This document shows positions 54,098-64,000 of a stretch of DNA of 64,000 bases, piece by piece (positions within the stretch are counted from its first letter, which is position 1; each line of letters opens with the position of its first letter). A program made the translations under genes and the position numbers. This DNA is from Bacteroidota bacterium (GTDB lineage: Bacteria > Bacteroidota > Ignavibacteria > UBA10030 > SZUA-254). The DNA is taken from assembly GCA_020056225.1 (NCBI GenBank), contig JAGVIE010000033.1, positions 17,522 through 81,521 of the forward strand, written 5' to 3'. The notes below the pieces were generated by a model that was not told the DNA's origin, made no database searches, and saw only the letters and a program-made list of their open reading frames with translations.

Positions 54098-54664
54098 ATG
54101 AACGGGCGAATCTGGACTATCTCGAATCTTCTAAGTATTCTTCGGATTATTTTAGCCATACCTATAGTAGCGATTCTGCAAACCAATAATCCAGCAGACA
54201 GATTGCTGATACTTATTTTGTTGATAATTGCCGCGCTAACCGATTTGTTTGATGGCATGCTCGCACGGAGATTAAATCAAGTAACGGAATTTGGGAAAAT
54301 AATCGATCCGGTTGCGGATAAAATTGCGATAGGTGCTATTGCTATCGTGATAGCTCTCCAGGGTAAATTACCGTTTTGGTTTATAGTTCTGGTTATTCTC
54401 AGAGATATTGTTATTATGGCAGGAGGAGTGTACGTCAAAAATAAAAAAAATATTACTTTGCAATCGAATATAATGGGGAAATGGGCGGTATTTGTCATCA
54501 GCTTACTGATTATATTCTCAATATTCGATTTTTATGGTATACTCTGGCTGAAAACATTGTTGCTCGCCGTCGGTGCAATAGTGCTCGTTCTCTCATTCGT
54601 ATTTTATCTGACTCGTTTCATCAGGGTAATACGGGAAGACAAACTAGAAATTCATCAAACATAA
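54098..54664 (+). CDS. pgsA: CDP-diacylglycerol--glycerol-3-phosphate 3-phosphatidyltransferase
   Basis: A 188-residue membrane enzyme with about five helices. The CDP-alcohol phosphotransferase motif DGxxAR...G...D...D is present as DLFDGMLARRLNQVTEFGKIIDPVADK. It makes phosphatidylglycerol phosphate. AAGG precedes the ATG, 6 bases after purF. ftsY follows after 8 bases. Confidence 0.9.
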   Translation: MNGRIWTISNLLSILRIILAIPIVAILQTNNPADRLLILILLIIAALTDLFDGMLARRLNQVTEFGKIIDPVADKIAIGAIAIVIALQGKLPFWFIVLVILRDIVIMAGGVYVKNKKNITLQSNIMGKWAVFVISLLIIFSIFDFYGILWLKTLLLAVGAIVLVLSFVFYLTRFIRVIREDKLEIHQT

Positions 54665-54672
54665 TATTGACA

Positions 54673-55623
54673 ATGGGCTTTTTCGACAAATTTAAATTAA
54701 GCAGACTCAAAGAGGGACTAACAAAAACCCGTGAGAATATTTTTGGCAAGATTCAAAAGATTCTTGCAGGCAAAACTAAAATTGATGACGAGCTTTTGAA
54801 TAATCTCGAAGAGATATTAATCTCCGGTGATGTAGGCGTCAGTACGACTATGAAAATCATCGAACACATTCGCCTTCGGGTGAAAAAAGATGGCTACGAA
54901 AATCCTGCCGATCTGGATAATCTTCTGCGTGAAGAAATTGAAAAACTTCTCGTTAATGATCTTATCTCAGAAAATGATCCGTTCTATCTACCCACAGAGC
55001 ACAAGCCTCATGTAATAATGATTGTCGGTGTGAACGGAGTCGGGAAGACAACTACTATAGGCAAATTGGCTTATAATTATAAAAATGCCGGCAGGAAAGT
55101 ATTAATAGCGGCGGCAGACACGTTCCGCGCCGCTGCTAATGAACAGCTTGAGATATGGACAAAGCGCGCAGGAGTAGATATAATACAACAAGAATCGGGA
55201 GCTGACCCTGCGGCAGTATCTTATGATGCATTGAAATCGGCGATGGTTCACGGGGTGGATGTTTTAATCATCGATACAGCCGGACGTCTGCACACAAAAA
55301 TAAATCTGATGGAGGAACTAAAAAAAATAAAGCGCGTTCTTCAGAAACTCATTCCCGATGCGCCTCATGATATACTGCTTGTACTCGATGCGTCGACCGG
55401 ACAGAATGCCATTCAGCAGGCGAAACAATTTACCGCCGCGGTTGGTATCACCGGACTTGTGCTGACGAAGCTGGATGGAACGGCGAAAGGCGGTGTGGTG
55501 CTTGCAATAAATCAGGAACTCAGCATACCGGTTAAATATATCGGTGTGGGCGAAAAGATAGACGATCTTCAGCCATTCGACCGTAAGGCATTTGTTGAAG
55601 CATTATTCGAAAGAGAACAATGA
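54673..55623 (+). CDS. ftsY: Signal recognition particle receptor FtsY
   Basis: A 316-residue SRP GTPase. It has the N domain (residues 1-~100), Walker [39 protein letters not shown] and [10 protein letters not shown]. The open frame extends back to 54481 inside pgsA, but the ATG at 54673 gives the normal [12 protein letters not shown] start, so this shorter form is the real gene. It lacks the long acidic A domain, as in many non-proteobacterial FtsY. It overlaps the epimerase gene by ATGA. Confidence 0.93.
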   Translation: MGFFDKFKLSRLKEGLTKTRENIFGKIQKILAGKTKIDDELLNNLEEILISGDVGVSTTMKIIEHIRLRVKKDGYENPADLDNLLREEIEKLLVNDLISENDPFYLPTEHKPHVIMIVGVNGVGKTTTIGKLAYNYKNAGRKVLIAAADTFRAAANEQLEIWTKRAGVDIIQQESGADPAAVSYDALKSAMVHGVDVLIIDTAGRLHTKINLMEELKKIKRVLQKLIPDAPHDILLVLDASTGQNAIQQAKQFTAAVGITGLVLTKLDGTAKGGVVLAINQELSIPVKYIGVGEKIDDLQPFDRKAFVEALFEREQ

Positions 55624-56633
55624 AATTGCGGTTCCGATATTATGAATTACATCTTCAGCATACATTTACAATATCGAGAAGTTCCAGCAACATTAGACCG
55701 TCTGTCATCGTCGAGATCGAGCATGACGGGATTATTGGTTATGGCGAATCGGCGCCATCCGAGCGCTATGGTGAGGATAAAAGTACTGTTACAGAGTTCC
55801 TGAAAAGGATCGATCTGTCACAGTTCTCTGATCCTTTCGAGCTTGAAGATATTTTATGTTATATCGGAAATCTTTCGGATGGAAATAACTCCGCAAAAGC
55901 TGGGATAGATATCGCTCTCCATGATTGGATCGGAAAGAAGTTGAATTTGCCGGTTTGGAAATTTTTAGGATTCAACAAAAGCAAGATGCCATCTACGTCT
56001 TATACTATCGGAATCGATTCGATAGCGATGATTGAACAGAAAGTAAAGGAAGCGGAAAGCTTTCCGATTCTGAAAGTGAAGGTTGGAGTTCACGACGATA
56101 TCGAGATCATCAAATCCATACGTAATCTAACCGATAAAATAATTCGAGTTGACGCAAACGAAGGATGGAAATCGAAAGAAGAAGCTCTGGAGAAAATTCT
56201 GCGGCTCGAAGAACAGGGGATTGAATTGATCGAACAACCAATGCCCGCGGATGACCTTGAGGGTACGGCATGGTTGAGGGAGAGGGTACATATTCCGTTA
56301 ATTGCCGATGAGAGTTTTAGATATTCGAAGAACCTCCGCAATCTTCACGGTGTATTTGACGGAATCAACATCAAACTTATGAAGTGTTCTGGAATGAGAG
56401 AAGCGGTGAGGGCTATTCACGCCGCCGGAACATTGAACATGAAGATTATGATCGGCTGTATGATTGAGAGTTCGGTTGGGATTTCGGCAGCCGCACAACT
56501 ATCAGCTTTGGCTGATTATGTTGACTTAGATGGTAATTTACTAATAGCAAACGATCCTTTCAGCGGGATAAATGTCTTAAATGGTAAATTGATCTTAAGC
56601 GATCTTCCCGGGTTAGGTGTACACAGCAAGTAA
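55620..56633 (+). CDS. Dipeptide epimerase (L-Ala-D/L-Glu epimerase type, enolase superfamily)
   Basis: A 337-residue enolase-superfamily protein of the muconate lactonising subgroup. The KxK catalytic motif is in LKVKVG, the three metal ligands are in RVDANEGW, LIEQPM and IADESF, and the opposing Lys is in INIKLMKCSGM. Family members epimerise dipeptides from murein such as L-Ala-L-Glu. It is translationally coupled to ftsY by ATGA. The exact dipeptide is not known. Confidence 0.83.
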   Translation: MKLRFRYYELHLQHTFTISRSSSNIRPSVIVEIEHDGIIGYGESAPSERYGEDKSTVTEFLKRIDLSQFSDPFELEDILCYIGNLSDGNNSAKAGIDIALHDWIGKKLNLPVWKFLGFNKSKMPSTSYTIGIDSIAMIEQKVKEAESFPILKVKVGVHDDIEIIKSIRNLTDKIIRVDANEGWKSKEEALEKILRLEEQGIELIEQPMPADDLEGTAWLRERVHIPLIADESFRYSKNLRNLHGVFDGINIKLMKCSGMREAVRAIHAAGTLNMKIMIGCMIESSVGISAAAQLSALADYVDLDGNLLIANDPFSGINVLNGKLILSDLPGLGVHSK

Positions 56634-56660
56634 ATCAATTATTAAATTTCGAATTGTTCA

Positions 56661-58481
56661 ATGACGTCAAGAATAAAGATATTACCGGAAAGTTTAGCAA
56701 GTAAAATTGCGGCTGGAGAGGTTGTCCAGCGACCAGCGTCAGCGGTGAAAGAGTTGGTTGAGAATTCGGTCGACGCTCATGCGAAATCGATTTCTGTAAT
56801 AATAAAAGATGCCGGCAAAACTCTTATTCATGTAATCGACGACGGAGATGGTATGACACCTGAAGATGCGCGCGTTGCATTTCATCGTCATGCGACCAGC
56901 AAAATATCTACGTATGAAGACCTGGAAAATATTCTTACTTTAGGTTTCCGTGGTGAAGCTCTGGCTTCGATAGCGGCAGTCTCGCACGTTGAGCTGCGAA
57001 CGAGACCTCATGCGTCTTCTATCGGTACAAAGGTACGGATCGAGGGGGGTGCTATTGTTGATTGCGAAGAAGACTCGACTGCGCCCGGTACTTCTATTCA
57101 GATAAAAAATCTTTTTTTCAATACTCCTGGAAGAAGAAATTTTCTGAAGAGCACTAACACAGAGTACAAGCATATTTTCGATAGTATTCAGAATATAGCG
57201 CTTTCCTATCCTGAGATAGCCATAAAATTCATAAGTAATGACGAGACGGTTCTAAACCTGAAAGCATCTTCATTCAACGAGCGCTTTGCCGAAATATTTG
57301 GTGAGAAGCTGGCTAACTCTCTGATAAAATTCGAAGACGTCAACGAGTTGATTACGGTAAATGGATATTTAGGAAAACCAGACTATGCACGGAAAGGACG
57401 ATCAGAACAATTTCTCTTTCTCAATCGCAGGATCATTGTCAGCAGGAATCTGAATCATGCCGTGTTCCATGCGTACGAACACCTGATTGAGAAAGGCAGC
57501 TTTCCGGTTTTTGTTCTATTCATTACGATCGATCCACACAAAGTCGACGTAAATGTTCATCCTTCGAAAATGGAAGTTAAATTTGAGAACGAATCTTCAG
57601 TTTATCGAATGATTTTTACTGCTGTGCGAAAGGCATTATCGTCCCACGATTTGATTCCTAAGGTGGGAATGAGAGAAGATGGTTCAATTGATGCGTTTAG
57701 TAAAATGCAATTTCAAACTTCACATCAGACCCCGGTACCTCGTCCGGAATGGAATTCACCAACCGGTTTGGATAAGTCATCGTTTGTTCAGACACAACAA
57801 TCATTTAAATCCGATTCGGCATTCTTAAATAAGATTGAAAAATCATTTAACGAATATCATGGTACCGATTCACAGCCTGTTCAGACTGAACATCAAAATC
57901 CATCAACGACAATTTCTCCGATCTGGCAAATCCATAACAAGTACATCATGGTCCCTATTGAATCGGGGATTATGATAGTCGATCAACATGCCGCGCATGA
58001 AAGAGTATTATATGAGCGTGCAGTCGAGCGTTTTAATCAGACAAATATTCATTCTCAGCAGTTGTTATTTCCGCATACTATTCAGATGAATGTTGGTGAT
58101 GTTGCACTAATTAAGGATTTACTGCCGCATCTGGAGAAACTCGGTTTTTGTATTAAACTTTTCGGAAATACCACCGTCATTCTTGAAGGAGTTCCCGTAG
58201 ATATCAAACCCGGTAACGAGGGGATAATTCTCCAGGATATACTTGATCTCTACAAAGAAGATGAACAAAATATTAAGATTGAACCGAAAGAACGCCTTAT
58301 AAAATCATACTCATGCAAAGCGGCAGTGAAATCGGGCGACCCTCTTAATCTGCCTGAGATGCATTCCCTGATGGATCAATTATTCGCCACTAACCTGCCT
58401 TATGTGTGCCCGCACGGAAGACCCGTTCTTATCAAAATGATGTTGAATGAATTGGATAAGCGGTTCGGACGCACCTCATAA
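56661..58481 (+). CDS. mutL: DNA mismatch repair protein MutL
   Basis: A 606-residue protein with the N-terminal GHKL ATPase (KIAAGEVVQRPASAVKELVENSVDA, DDGDGM, GFRGEALASIAAV), a flexible linker (~335-415) rich in Gln and Ser, and a C-terminal endonuclease domain with DQHAAHERVLYE, the DQHA(x)2E(x)4E metal motif, plus CPHGRP near the end. It is therefore of the nicking type that works without MutH. Length normal. Confidence 0.94.
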   Translation: MTSRIKILPESLASKIAAGEVVQRPASAVKELVENSVDAHAKSISVIIKDAGKTLIHVIDDGDGMTPEDARVAFHRHATSKISTYEDLENILTLGFRGEALASIAAVSHVELRTRPHASSIGTKVRIEGGAIVDCEEDSTAPGTSIQIKNLFFNTPGRRNFLKSTNTEYKHIFDSIQNIALSYPEIAIKFISNDETVLNLKASSFNERFAEIFGEKLANSLIKFEDVNELITVNGYLGKPDYARKGRSEQFLFLNRRIIVSRNLNHAVFHAYEHLIEKGSFPVFVLFITIDPHKVDVNVHPSKMEVKFENESSVYRMIFTAVRKALSSHDLIPKVGMREDGSIDAFSKMQFQTSHQTPVPRPEWNSPTGLDKSSFVQTQQSFKSDSAFLNKIEKSFNEYHGTDSQPVQTEHQNPSTTISPIWQIHNKYIMVPIESGIMIVDQHAAHERVLYERAVERFNQTNIHSQQLLFPHTIQMNVGDVALIKDLLPHLEKLGFCIKLFGNTTVILEGVPVDIKPGNEGIILQDILDLYKEDEQNIKIEPKERLIKSYSCKAAVKSGDPLNLPEMHSLMDQLFATNLPYVCPHGRPVLIKMMLNELDKRFGRTS

Positions 58482-58605
58482 CTGCAACATAATTATTTTA
58501 AACTTAAGGTATAATACTTGATTTGAGAAATCTTGATATTGCCTTAATGGATACTTATCTTTTATAAGATCAATACATCCTCACAAGACACTATAGCGCC
58601 CGATA

Positions 58606-61600
58606 ATGATTAGTTCAGGTATTAAAATATTTCTATCGATGTTTTTCTACGCAACGATTTCACTCATCGGACAGGAAATCTATCCATCCCGGCAAGCAAG
58701 CTTACCTCATCAGAATAAATCAGGCATTGAGAAAGCTCTGCCATTTCGATTACGATCACTTAACATCGGTTCACATCACCTAAATGATACAGCTTTTGCA
58801 AGAGATCAATTGTTAAATACTACCCAATTGTTATCTGCCGGGGAAGGTATCCCCGCATCTATTAAAACAGATGTACACGAAATTGTCGGGGATGTAACGG
58901 TTGATTGGGTCAATCGATACTCATCTAATCTGCTGCCATCGGATGATTATGCAAACGATATTGTAACAGGCAATCAACTGAATGTTCATGTTACCGGAGT
59001 TGGCAATACAAGCTTTACCGGCGCCGATTACTTCACCATAAAATACAATAAAAGGGGAGACAGTCTCTGGACGCGCAGGTTCAACGGCAGGGGTAATGGT
59101 TTTGATGAAGCGACCTCGCTTGTTGTAGATAATGGTGGGAATGTTTTTGTTACCGGATACAGTTATAATGGCGCTACAGGTTTCGATATTGTTACCGTTA
59201 AATACACAAGCGACGGTATAATCGAGTGGATCAAAGAATACAACGGTCAGGATGATAGTACGGATGTTTCCATTGAAATAGCGCTCGACAAAGATGGAAA
59301 TATTTATCTTACAGGTTATGAATACTCAGCAAGTAACGGCATAGATATCATCACCATAAAATATAATTCATCGGGTACAGAACAATGGACACGAAAGTTC
59401 AACGGACCGGCAGGAGGCGATGATAGACCGACTGCAATAAATATTGATCCGGCAGGCAATTGTTTTGTAACAGGATTCAGTAATGGATTGGGAACGGGCG
59501 CTGATTTTCTAATTATTAAGTATGATCCGAATGGAACCGAACTATGGAGTGATCGATATAGCTCTGCCGGATCTACGGAGGATATCTCAACCTCTGCGGC
59601 GACCGATTCTTTTGGGAATAGTTACTTGACTGGTTATAGTTATCAGGCGACTACTTCTAATGATTATATGACGATCAAATATACTCAGGATGGGATACGC
59701 CAATGGGTATCGATATACAACGATTCATTAAATGGAAGTGATTACGCGACTGCGATAGGCATTGATGATGCTGGTAATGTTTTTGTGACCGGATCGAGCT
59801 GGGGAGGATTGAATTCGGATGATTATCTAACCATACAATATGATTCGAGCGGTCTGATGAAATGGAGCAGAAGGTATGATGGAACGGACAAACTATCGGA
59901 TGTTCCAACTGAGTTAGTTGTAGATGATCAGAACGGCAAGGTTTACGTAACAGGATCAATCAATTATCAGATCGGAGGACCGAGGGATATTGTTACCATC
60001 CAGTACTCTAAGAATGGAGATAAATTATGGATCGATCAATATAACGGACCTGCAAGTTCCGATGATTACCCCGCAAGTATAGTGTTGGATATAAAGGGAA
60101 ATGTTTTCATCGTCGGCAGCAGTAAGGGCGAGATGACGTCATATGATTTAGTGACACTGAAGTATTTAGGCAAAGAGTATGATCAATGGCCCTCAAGGTT
60201 CAATAATGGATCTGGAAACAATTGGACAAATGCGATGACAATCGACCAGATTGGAAATGTTTATGTTATCGGCACAGATTCATCTCATTACCTGATAGTT
60301 AAATACGATTCGATAGGTGTTAAGCAATGGTCTGAAGAATTCGGACAATCTGGAAGTAATGCTACCGGAATCGCTGTCGATGGATCGGGGAATGTTTATG
60401 TTACAGGTTACTCTCTCGGTCTCAACAATAATCTTGATTATGCTACTTTAAAGTACGATGCCTCCGGTAATCAAAAATGGGTCGCATGGTATAATGGAAC
60501 AGCCGATGATGTTGATCGGGCTTTCGCCATAACTTTGGATTCCAGCGGTTCAGTTTATGTTACCGGAACAAGCGCTGGCGCAGGAACCCGCAAAGATTAT
60601 CTTACCATAAAATATGATTCATTGGGTATACAAAAATGGATAGCAAGATATAACGGCAGTTCGAATTTAGACGAATCTGCCGTGTCGCTCGCACTCGATA
60701 AAATTGGGAATGTTTATGTTACCGGAACAGGTGTAAGAATCGGAAGCTCGAATGACTTTCTGACAATAAAATATAATTCGAAAGGTGCAAAAGTATGGGA
60801 CATATATTATGATGGAACAGGAAACGGTACCGACGTAGCTAAAGCCATTGCAGTTGATGATGTCGGCAGTGTTTATATAACCGGCAGGAGTTTCAGTTCT
60901 CTAACGTTATCAGATTATGTGACGATCAAATATAATACCTATGGAATTCAGGAGTGGATTGCGCGGTATGATGGTCCGGAAAATAATAATGATGATCCTG
61001 TAGCTTTAACGGTAGATGCTAACAATAATGTTTACGTCACTGGTTCCAGCTACTCTGACCGTTCGAGTTTGGATTTTCTTACAGTTAAATATAACACTAG
61101 TGGGAATATACAATGGGTTAGAGCTTTCAACGGCACAGGGAATGGACCGGATCAGGCAATCGCTATATCTACAGATGAATTTGGCGATGCTTACATTACC
61201 GGAACGAGTCTTGGTAACGGAACTATGAATGATATTGCCACAATCAAATATACTTCAACCGGTGAACTCGCTTGGGCAGTGGGTTACAACGATCAACTGA
61301 ATGCTGATGATGCAGCACGAGCGATAGCAATTGACAGGTACGGTTATTTTTACGTGGGCGGCAATAGTGTAGGAGCAGATTCCAAGCAGGATATTCTTAT
61401 TTTGAAATACCGTGTTACCGGTACTCCCGATCAGGCATGGCCCGCTCGTGCCGATGGTCGTGGTGTTGGGAAAGATATTGCCAAAACATTTCTTGTCGAT
61501 TCACTCGGTCAGGTTTATATCGCTGCCAGAAGTAAGAGTCCGATTTCATCCGACGATTATAGTGTAATCAAGTACGATCAAGCAGGAACACAGCAATGGG

Positions 61601-62997
61601 TTTCAATGTACAACGGTCCATTTAATGATGATGATTATGTATCTTCGATTGCTAAAGATAAATCCGGAAATGTTTATCTCACGGGTACATTATACAGTCA
61701 ATTTAACGGATGTGACTACGGTACAGTGAAATTCAGCCAGGATGGTACCAGACTTTGGGATGTTGCATATAATGGTCCAATGAATAGTTTCGATTTTGCA
61801 TCCGGTGTTGCAGTGGATGACAGTCAATATGTATATGTCACCGGTTACAGCGAAAGTAATACTTCCTACGATTGCGCCACAGTGAAATATGATGTGAATG
61901 GCAAAGAGATATGGGCATCCCGCTATGATGGTCCGGTGAGTGATGCAGATTTTGCGTATGCGATTGCAATCGATCCTTATGGTTTTGTGTATATTACAGG
62001 TTTTAGTTTCGGTTATGGAACGGGTTCCGACTATGTAACAATCAAATACAACCCCGATGGCTCTGAGCAATGGGTCGCGCGGTATAATGGTCCGGGAGCC
62101 GGTGATGACAAAGCTGTTGCGATAGCAGTTGATGATCAGTCACATGTGTGCGTAACCGGTGTGAGTGCGGGATTGGATAAAACATACGATATCATAACCA
62201 TAATGTATGATTCACTTGGAAATGAGATGTGGGCGGCAGTTTATTCTGGTGGCATCAAATCGAACGATCAACCGAAGGCAATCACATACGATAAAGACGG
62301 GAACGTTTATGTAGCAGGAAATACTTATCAGACTGATAACAGCAGTTACGATTATGTTACGATCAAGTATAATAAACTTGGTGAAGAACAATGGCATGTG
62401 AAATACGATGGTCCTGCAGGGAATGCAGATATAGCAAGTTCTATAACGGTCGATTATGATGGCGGAGTTTATGTCACCGGTAAAAGTATTGGGCTGGATA
62501 TGTTCTATCATTACGCAACAATCAAATACAACAGCTCAGGAGGAGTTGAATGGACTGCCCGATACAGTTCATTCGATGGAATTGAAGACAATGCAGTCTC
62601 GGTCGGACTTGATGACAAGAAGAATGTATATGTAACCGGAACGAACAAAAGTTCAGAGTGGAGCGCGATATCGACAATAAAATACTTTCAATTAGGGACA
62701 TCGGTTCAGGATGATGCATTGCAAACGCCAAAAATATTTCAGCTTTCTCAAAATTATCCGAATCCATTCAATCCAACGACTATAATCCGGTATCAGTTGC
62801 CTGTGAAATGTTGGGTGACAATAAAAATATTCAATCTGCTCGGTCAGGAAGTGATGAAATTGGTTGATGAGAATCAAGATCCCGGAGTCAGAGAAATTAA
62901 ATTGAATGCCTCTGCCTTGCCAAGCGGAATGTATTTCTATCATTTAAAAACTTCTCTCGGTTTTTCCGAAACTAAAAAAATGTTATTAGTAAAATAA
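58606..62997 (+). CDS. Giant secreted beta-propeller (SBBP) repeat protein with a type IX secretion sorting domain
   Basis: A 1463-residue secreted protein. A hydrophobic signal segment (residues ~5-22) is followed by about two dozen repeats of 53-56 residues with the core GNVYVTGxS...DYxTIKYNxxGxxxWxxRYNGP, the SBBP type that folds into seven-bladed propellers; this many would give three or more propellers. The last ~80 residues are a type IX sorting domain (LSQNYPNPFNPTTIIRYQLP, LLGQEV, LPSGMYFYHL). It should be exported through the type IX system and attached to, or released from, the cell surface. The role is unknown; adhesion or carbohydrate binding is possible. Many YNGP/YNGT units differ little, so the gene may recombine. 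Confidence 0.85.
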   Translation: MISSGIKIFLSMFFYATISLIGQEIYPSRQASLPHQNKSGIEKALPFRLRSLNIGSHHLNDTAFARDQLLNTTQLLSAGEGIPASIKTDVHEIVGDVTVDWVNRYSSNLLPSDDYANDIVTGNQLNVHVTGVGNTSFTGADYFTIKYNKRGDSLWTRRFNGRGNGFDEATSLVVDNGGNVFVTGYSYNGATGFDIVTVKYTSDGIIEWIKEYNGQDDSTDVSIEIALDKDGNIYLTGYEYSASNGIDIITIKYNSSGTEQWTRKFNGPAGGDDRPTAINIDPAGNCFVTGFSNGLGTGADFLIIKYDPNGTELWSDRYSSAGSTEDISTSAATDSFGNSYLTGYSYQATTSNDYMTIKYTQDGIRQWVSIYNDSLNGSDYATAIGIDDAGNVFVTGSSWGGLNSDDYLTIQYDSSGLMKWSRRYDGTDKLSDVPTELVVDDQNGKVYVTGSINYQIGGPRDIVTIQYSKNGDKLWIDQYNGPASSDDYPASIVLDIKGNVFIVGSSKGEMTSYDLVTLKYLGKEYDQWPSRFNNGSGNNWTNAMTIDQIGNVYVIGTDSSHYLIVKYDSIGVKQWSEEFGQSGSNATGIAVDGSGNVYVTGYSLGLNNNLDYATLKYDASGNQKWVAWYNGTADDVDRAFAITLDSSGSVYVTGTSAGAGTRKDYLTIKYDSLGIQKWIARYNGSSNLDESAVSLALDKIGNVYVTGTGVRIGSSNDFLTIKYNSKGAKVWDIYYDGTGNGTDVAKAIAVDDVGSVYITGRSFSSLTLSDYVTIKYNTYGIQEWIARYDGPENNNDDPVALTVDANNNVYVTGSSYSDRSSLDFLTVKYNTSGNIQWVRAFNGTGNGPDQAIAISTDEFGDAYITGTSLGNGTMNDIATIKYTSTGELAWAVGYNDQLNADDAARAIAIDRYGYFYVGGNSVGADSKQDILILKYRVTGTPDQAWPARADGRGVGKDIAKTFLVDSLGQVYIAARSKSPISSDDYSVIKYDQAGTQQWVSMYNGPFNDDDYVSSIAKDKSGNVYLTGTLYSQFNGCDYGTVKFSQDGTRLWDVAYNGPMNSFDFASGVAVDDSQYVYVTGYSESNTSYDCATVKYDVNGKEIWASRYDGPVSDADFAYAIAIDPYGFVYITGFSFGYGTGSDYVTIKYNPDGSEQWVARYNGPGAGDDKAVAIAVDDQSHVCVTGVSAGLDKTYDIITIMYDSLGNEMWAAVYSGGIKSNDQPKAITYDKDGNVYVAGNTYQTDNSSYDYVTIKYNKLGEEQWHVKYDGPAGNADIASSITVDYDGGVYVTGKSIGLDMFYHYATIKYNSSGGVEWTARYSSFDGIEDNAVSVGLDDKKNVYVTGTNKSSEWSAISTIKYFQLGTSVQDDALQTPKIFQLSQNYPNPFNPTTIIRYQLPVKCWVTIKIFNLLGQEVMKLVDENQDPGVREIKLNASALPSGMYFYHLKTSLGFSETKKMLLVK

Positions 62998-63031
62998 CTT
63001 TATGTGAGTTGTTGTCCGATAAGTCTGAAAG

Positions 63032-63093
63032 CCTGTCACATTGAGCTTGTCGAAATGTGGAAGTGAGCCTTCGACAAGCTCAGGCAGACGAGA
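63032..63093. repeat. Palindromic dispersed repeat after the propeller gene
   Basis: TTGAGCTTGTCGAA (63041-63054) and TTCGACAAGCTCAG (63070-63083) are inverted copies with one mismatch. The 17-base core CCTTCGACAAGCTCAGG is shared exactly with the in-frame insertion at 28106 of the restriction gene. Otherwise the 277-base gap 63001-63277 shows no gene. Confidence 0.65.
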
Positions 63094-63277
63094 ATATTTA
63101 CTTTATGGACAGCACCGCACATTTGTTATGCGGGAAAGAGTAAAGTAGGAGAAAAGGAGGAAATTCTTATCGGCGAGATAAAATTAAATTAAGAAGCAGA
63201 ATAACTGAGGGTTTGTAATTAGTTCAATTCTTTTGTCATCTTACATAAATATTATCCCCATTTTAATATTCTCAATA

Positions 63278-63808
63278 TCAACTTCCTGCCTTCCATGTGT
63301 GACCACATTTTAAGCAAGTTATCATTACCTTGTTTTTACCAACTGCCCCGGCAATCACTCCACCAACTCCTCCCGTGACAATTCCAACACCGATTGCACG
63401 CCCAAGTTTGAATCCTCTTTTATTAGCAGTGATTTGAGATGAATTACATTTGGGACATTTAACTTGCTCTGACTCAGTTGGTTCATTTGGTTTTGGTGTG
63501 GAGTTCATATTTTCATTTGTTTTATATTTAGGAGAATTATTAAATGTTATGTTAGCATATGGGTTAATACCCTTAAACATTTCATCATTCTTTTTCTTAA
63601 AATTATCCGCAGTTTTATCTCCGTCCATAAAGAGTATTTTCCCCACTCTGTTCATATCGAACGTGTTCGTTTCTCTGTCCTTATCGAGTATTATCTCTTG
63701 CTTTCGTTTTCTCTTAATTATCCATGATTTCAAATTGATGAAGGTGTATAAAATAACTATAATCAAGAGAAGAAGGATAACTAAAATAAATATTTCATAT
63801 GTTTTCAT
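63278..63808 (-). CDS. Zinc-ribbon membrane protein, function unknown
   Basis: A 176-residue minus-strand protein. An N-terminal transmembrane helix (~5-26) is followed by a charged linker and a C-terminal zinc ribbon with two Cys pairs, CPKCNSS and CLKCGHTW. The pairs are separated by a Gly-rich hydrophobic stretch (GIVTGGVGGVIAGAVG) that may be a glycine-zipper membrane segment. No ribosome site is strong. The family is unknown to me; zinc ribbons of this kind are often found in small membrane proteins of uncertain role. Confidence 0.65.
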   Translation of the reverse strand: MKTYEIFILVILLLLIIVILYTFINLKSWIIKRKRKQEIILDKDRETNTFDMNRVGKILFMDGDKTADNFKKKNDEMFKGINPYANITFNNSPKYKTNENMNSTPKPNEPTESEQVKCPKCNSSQITANKRGFKLGRAIGVGIVTGGVGGVIAGAVGKNKVMITCLKCGHTWKAGS

Positions 63809-63904
63809 ATTTATTTCACCTATTTATTTGATGCCCGAATACAATCTGAAATCTTAGCACAATAAGGATACTTTTTCATTGGTCTATCCTTCCGTTGGAT
63901 AATT

Positions 63905-64000
63905 TGATCTTCCCCCTAATTTTCGGACAGAGAGAAAAGCCAGTATATTAGAGAAAAGGAGAAGTCCGAAATGGAAGCAGAACAAGTCAGAAGAAGAAGA
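63905..64000 (+). mobile_element. Possible left end of an insertion sequence, cut by the window edge
   Basis: TGATCTTCCCCCTAATTTTC followed by GGACAG resembles the ends of some IS3-family elements as I recall them. After it comes AAGGAG and an ATG at 63971 opening a frame that starts MEAEQVRRRR and runs off the window, as an OrfA would. GTCCGAA just before the ATG is an inverted copy of TTCGGAC at 63922. The evidence is thin and only 30 bases of the frame are visible. Confidence 0.3.

Noticed and set aside
54481..54672. Upstream extension of ftsY
   Set aside because: It lies within pgsA in another frame and is not part of the FtsY family; MGFFDKF at 54673 is the usual start.

Overview
The window is about 64 kb from a bacterium of the Bacteroidota/Chlorobiota/Ignavibacteriota (FCB) lineage, most likely Ignavibacteria-like. 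The main pointers are a C-terminal type IX secretion sorting domain with the YPNPFNPTT motif on the 1463-residue protein (58606-62997), many small outer-membrane beta-barrel proteins, frequent ATG starts without a Shine-Dalgarno sequence, and moderate-to-low GC. This placement is inference; no rRNA gene is present.

Layout. 1-4466: the 3' part of an OmpA-family protein with calcium-binding repeats, then thiolase, 3-hydroxyacyl-CoA dehydrogenase and acyl-CoA dehydrogenase. 4526-6860: three small outer-membrane proteins, two of them a tandem duplication that includes promoter and terminator. 6981-13714: a 2015-residue multi-PAS/GAF histidine kinase and its response regulator. 13859-18084: asnS, an ABC-2 exporter pair and a secreted protein. 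18142-24227: nuoJKLM plus an antiporter-like gene coupled to nuoM. 24228-32758: an accessory island that separates nuoM from nuoN. 32759-40127: nuoN, nnr, vanZ-like, tgt, yajC, ribBA, greA and a CYTH protein. 40251-40757: four tRNAs. 40860-47560: thrS-infC-rpmI-rplT-pheS-pheT. 47572-58481: zapA region, a structured RNA, rny, coaE, nadB, purF, pgsA, ftsY, an epimerase and mutL. 58606-63808: a secreted beta-propeller giant and a zinc-ribbon membrane protein. The extreme 3' edge may be the left end of an insertion sequence.

The island is the unusual part. A type IIG-like restriction-methylation gene (25937-29380) carries two in-frame insertions. The larger, about 27177-27634, contains a complete four-helix-bundle (S23/IVP family) gene in another reading frame, with its own strong Shine-Dalgarno sequence and inverted G-rich repeat arms. 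The host frame stays open through it and reads as a Gly/Ser/Asn-rich linker placed just before methylase motif I. The smaller, 28106-28171, is a palindromic repeat. Downstream are a DUF4263/Shedu-like nuclease, a membrane protein and an ApeA-like HEPN protein. Each of these genes starts at an ATGA junction with either the restriction gene or a short leftover copy of its C-terminal tail, and a fourth tail remnant ends the array. This suggests repeated capture of cargo at the 3' end of the restriction gene.

A decayed relative of the four-helix-bundle element appears to lie between nuoK and nuoL, and similar repeat arms without a gene lie between two tRNAs. Other notable points are an ATA start codon for infC, a probable 6S-type RNA between zapA and rny, and an array of degenerate 21-base repeats upstream of a fibronectin type III protein.
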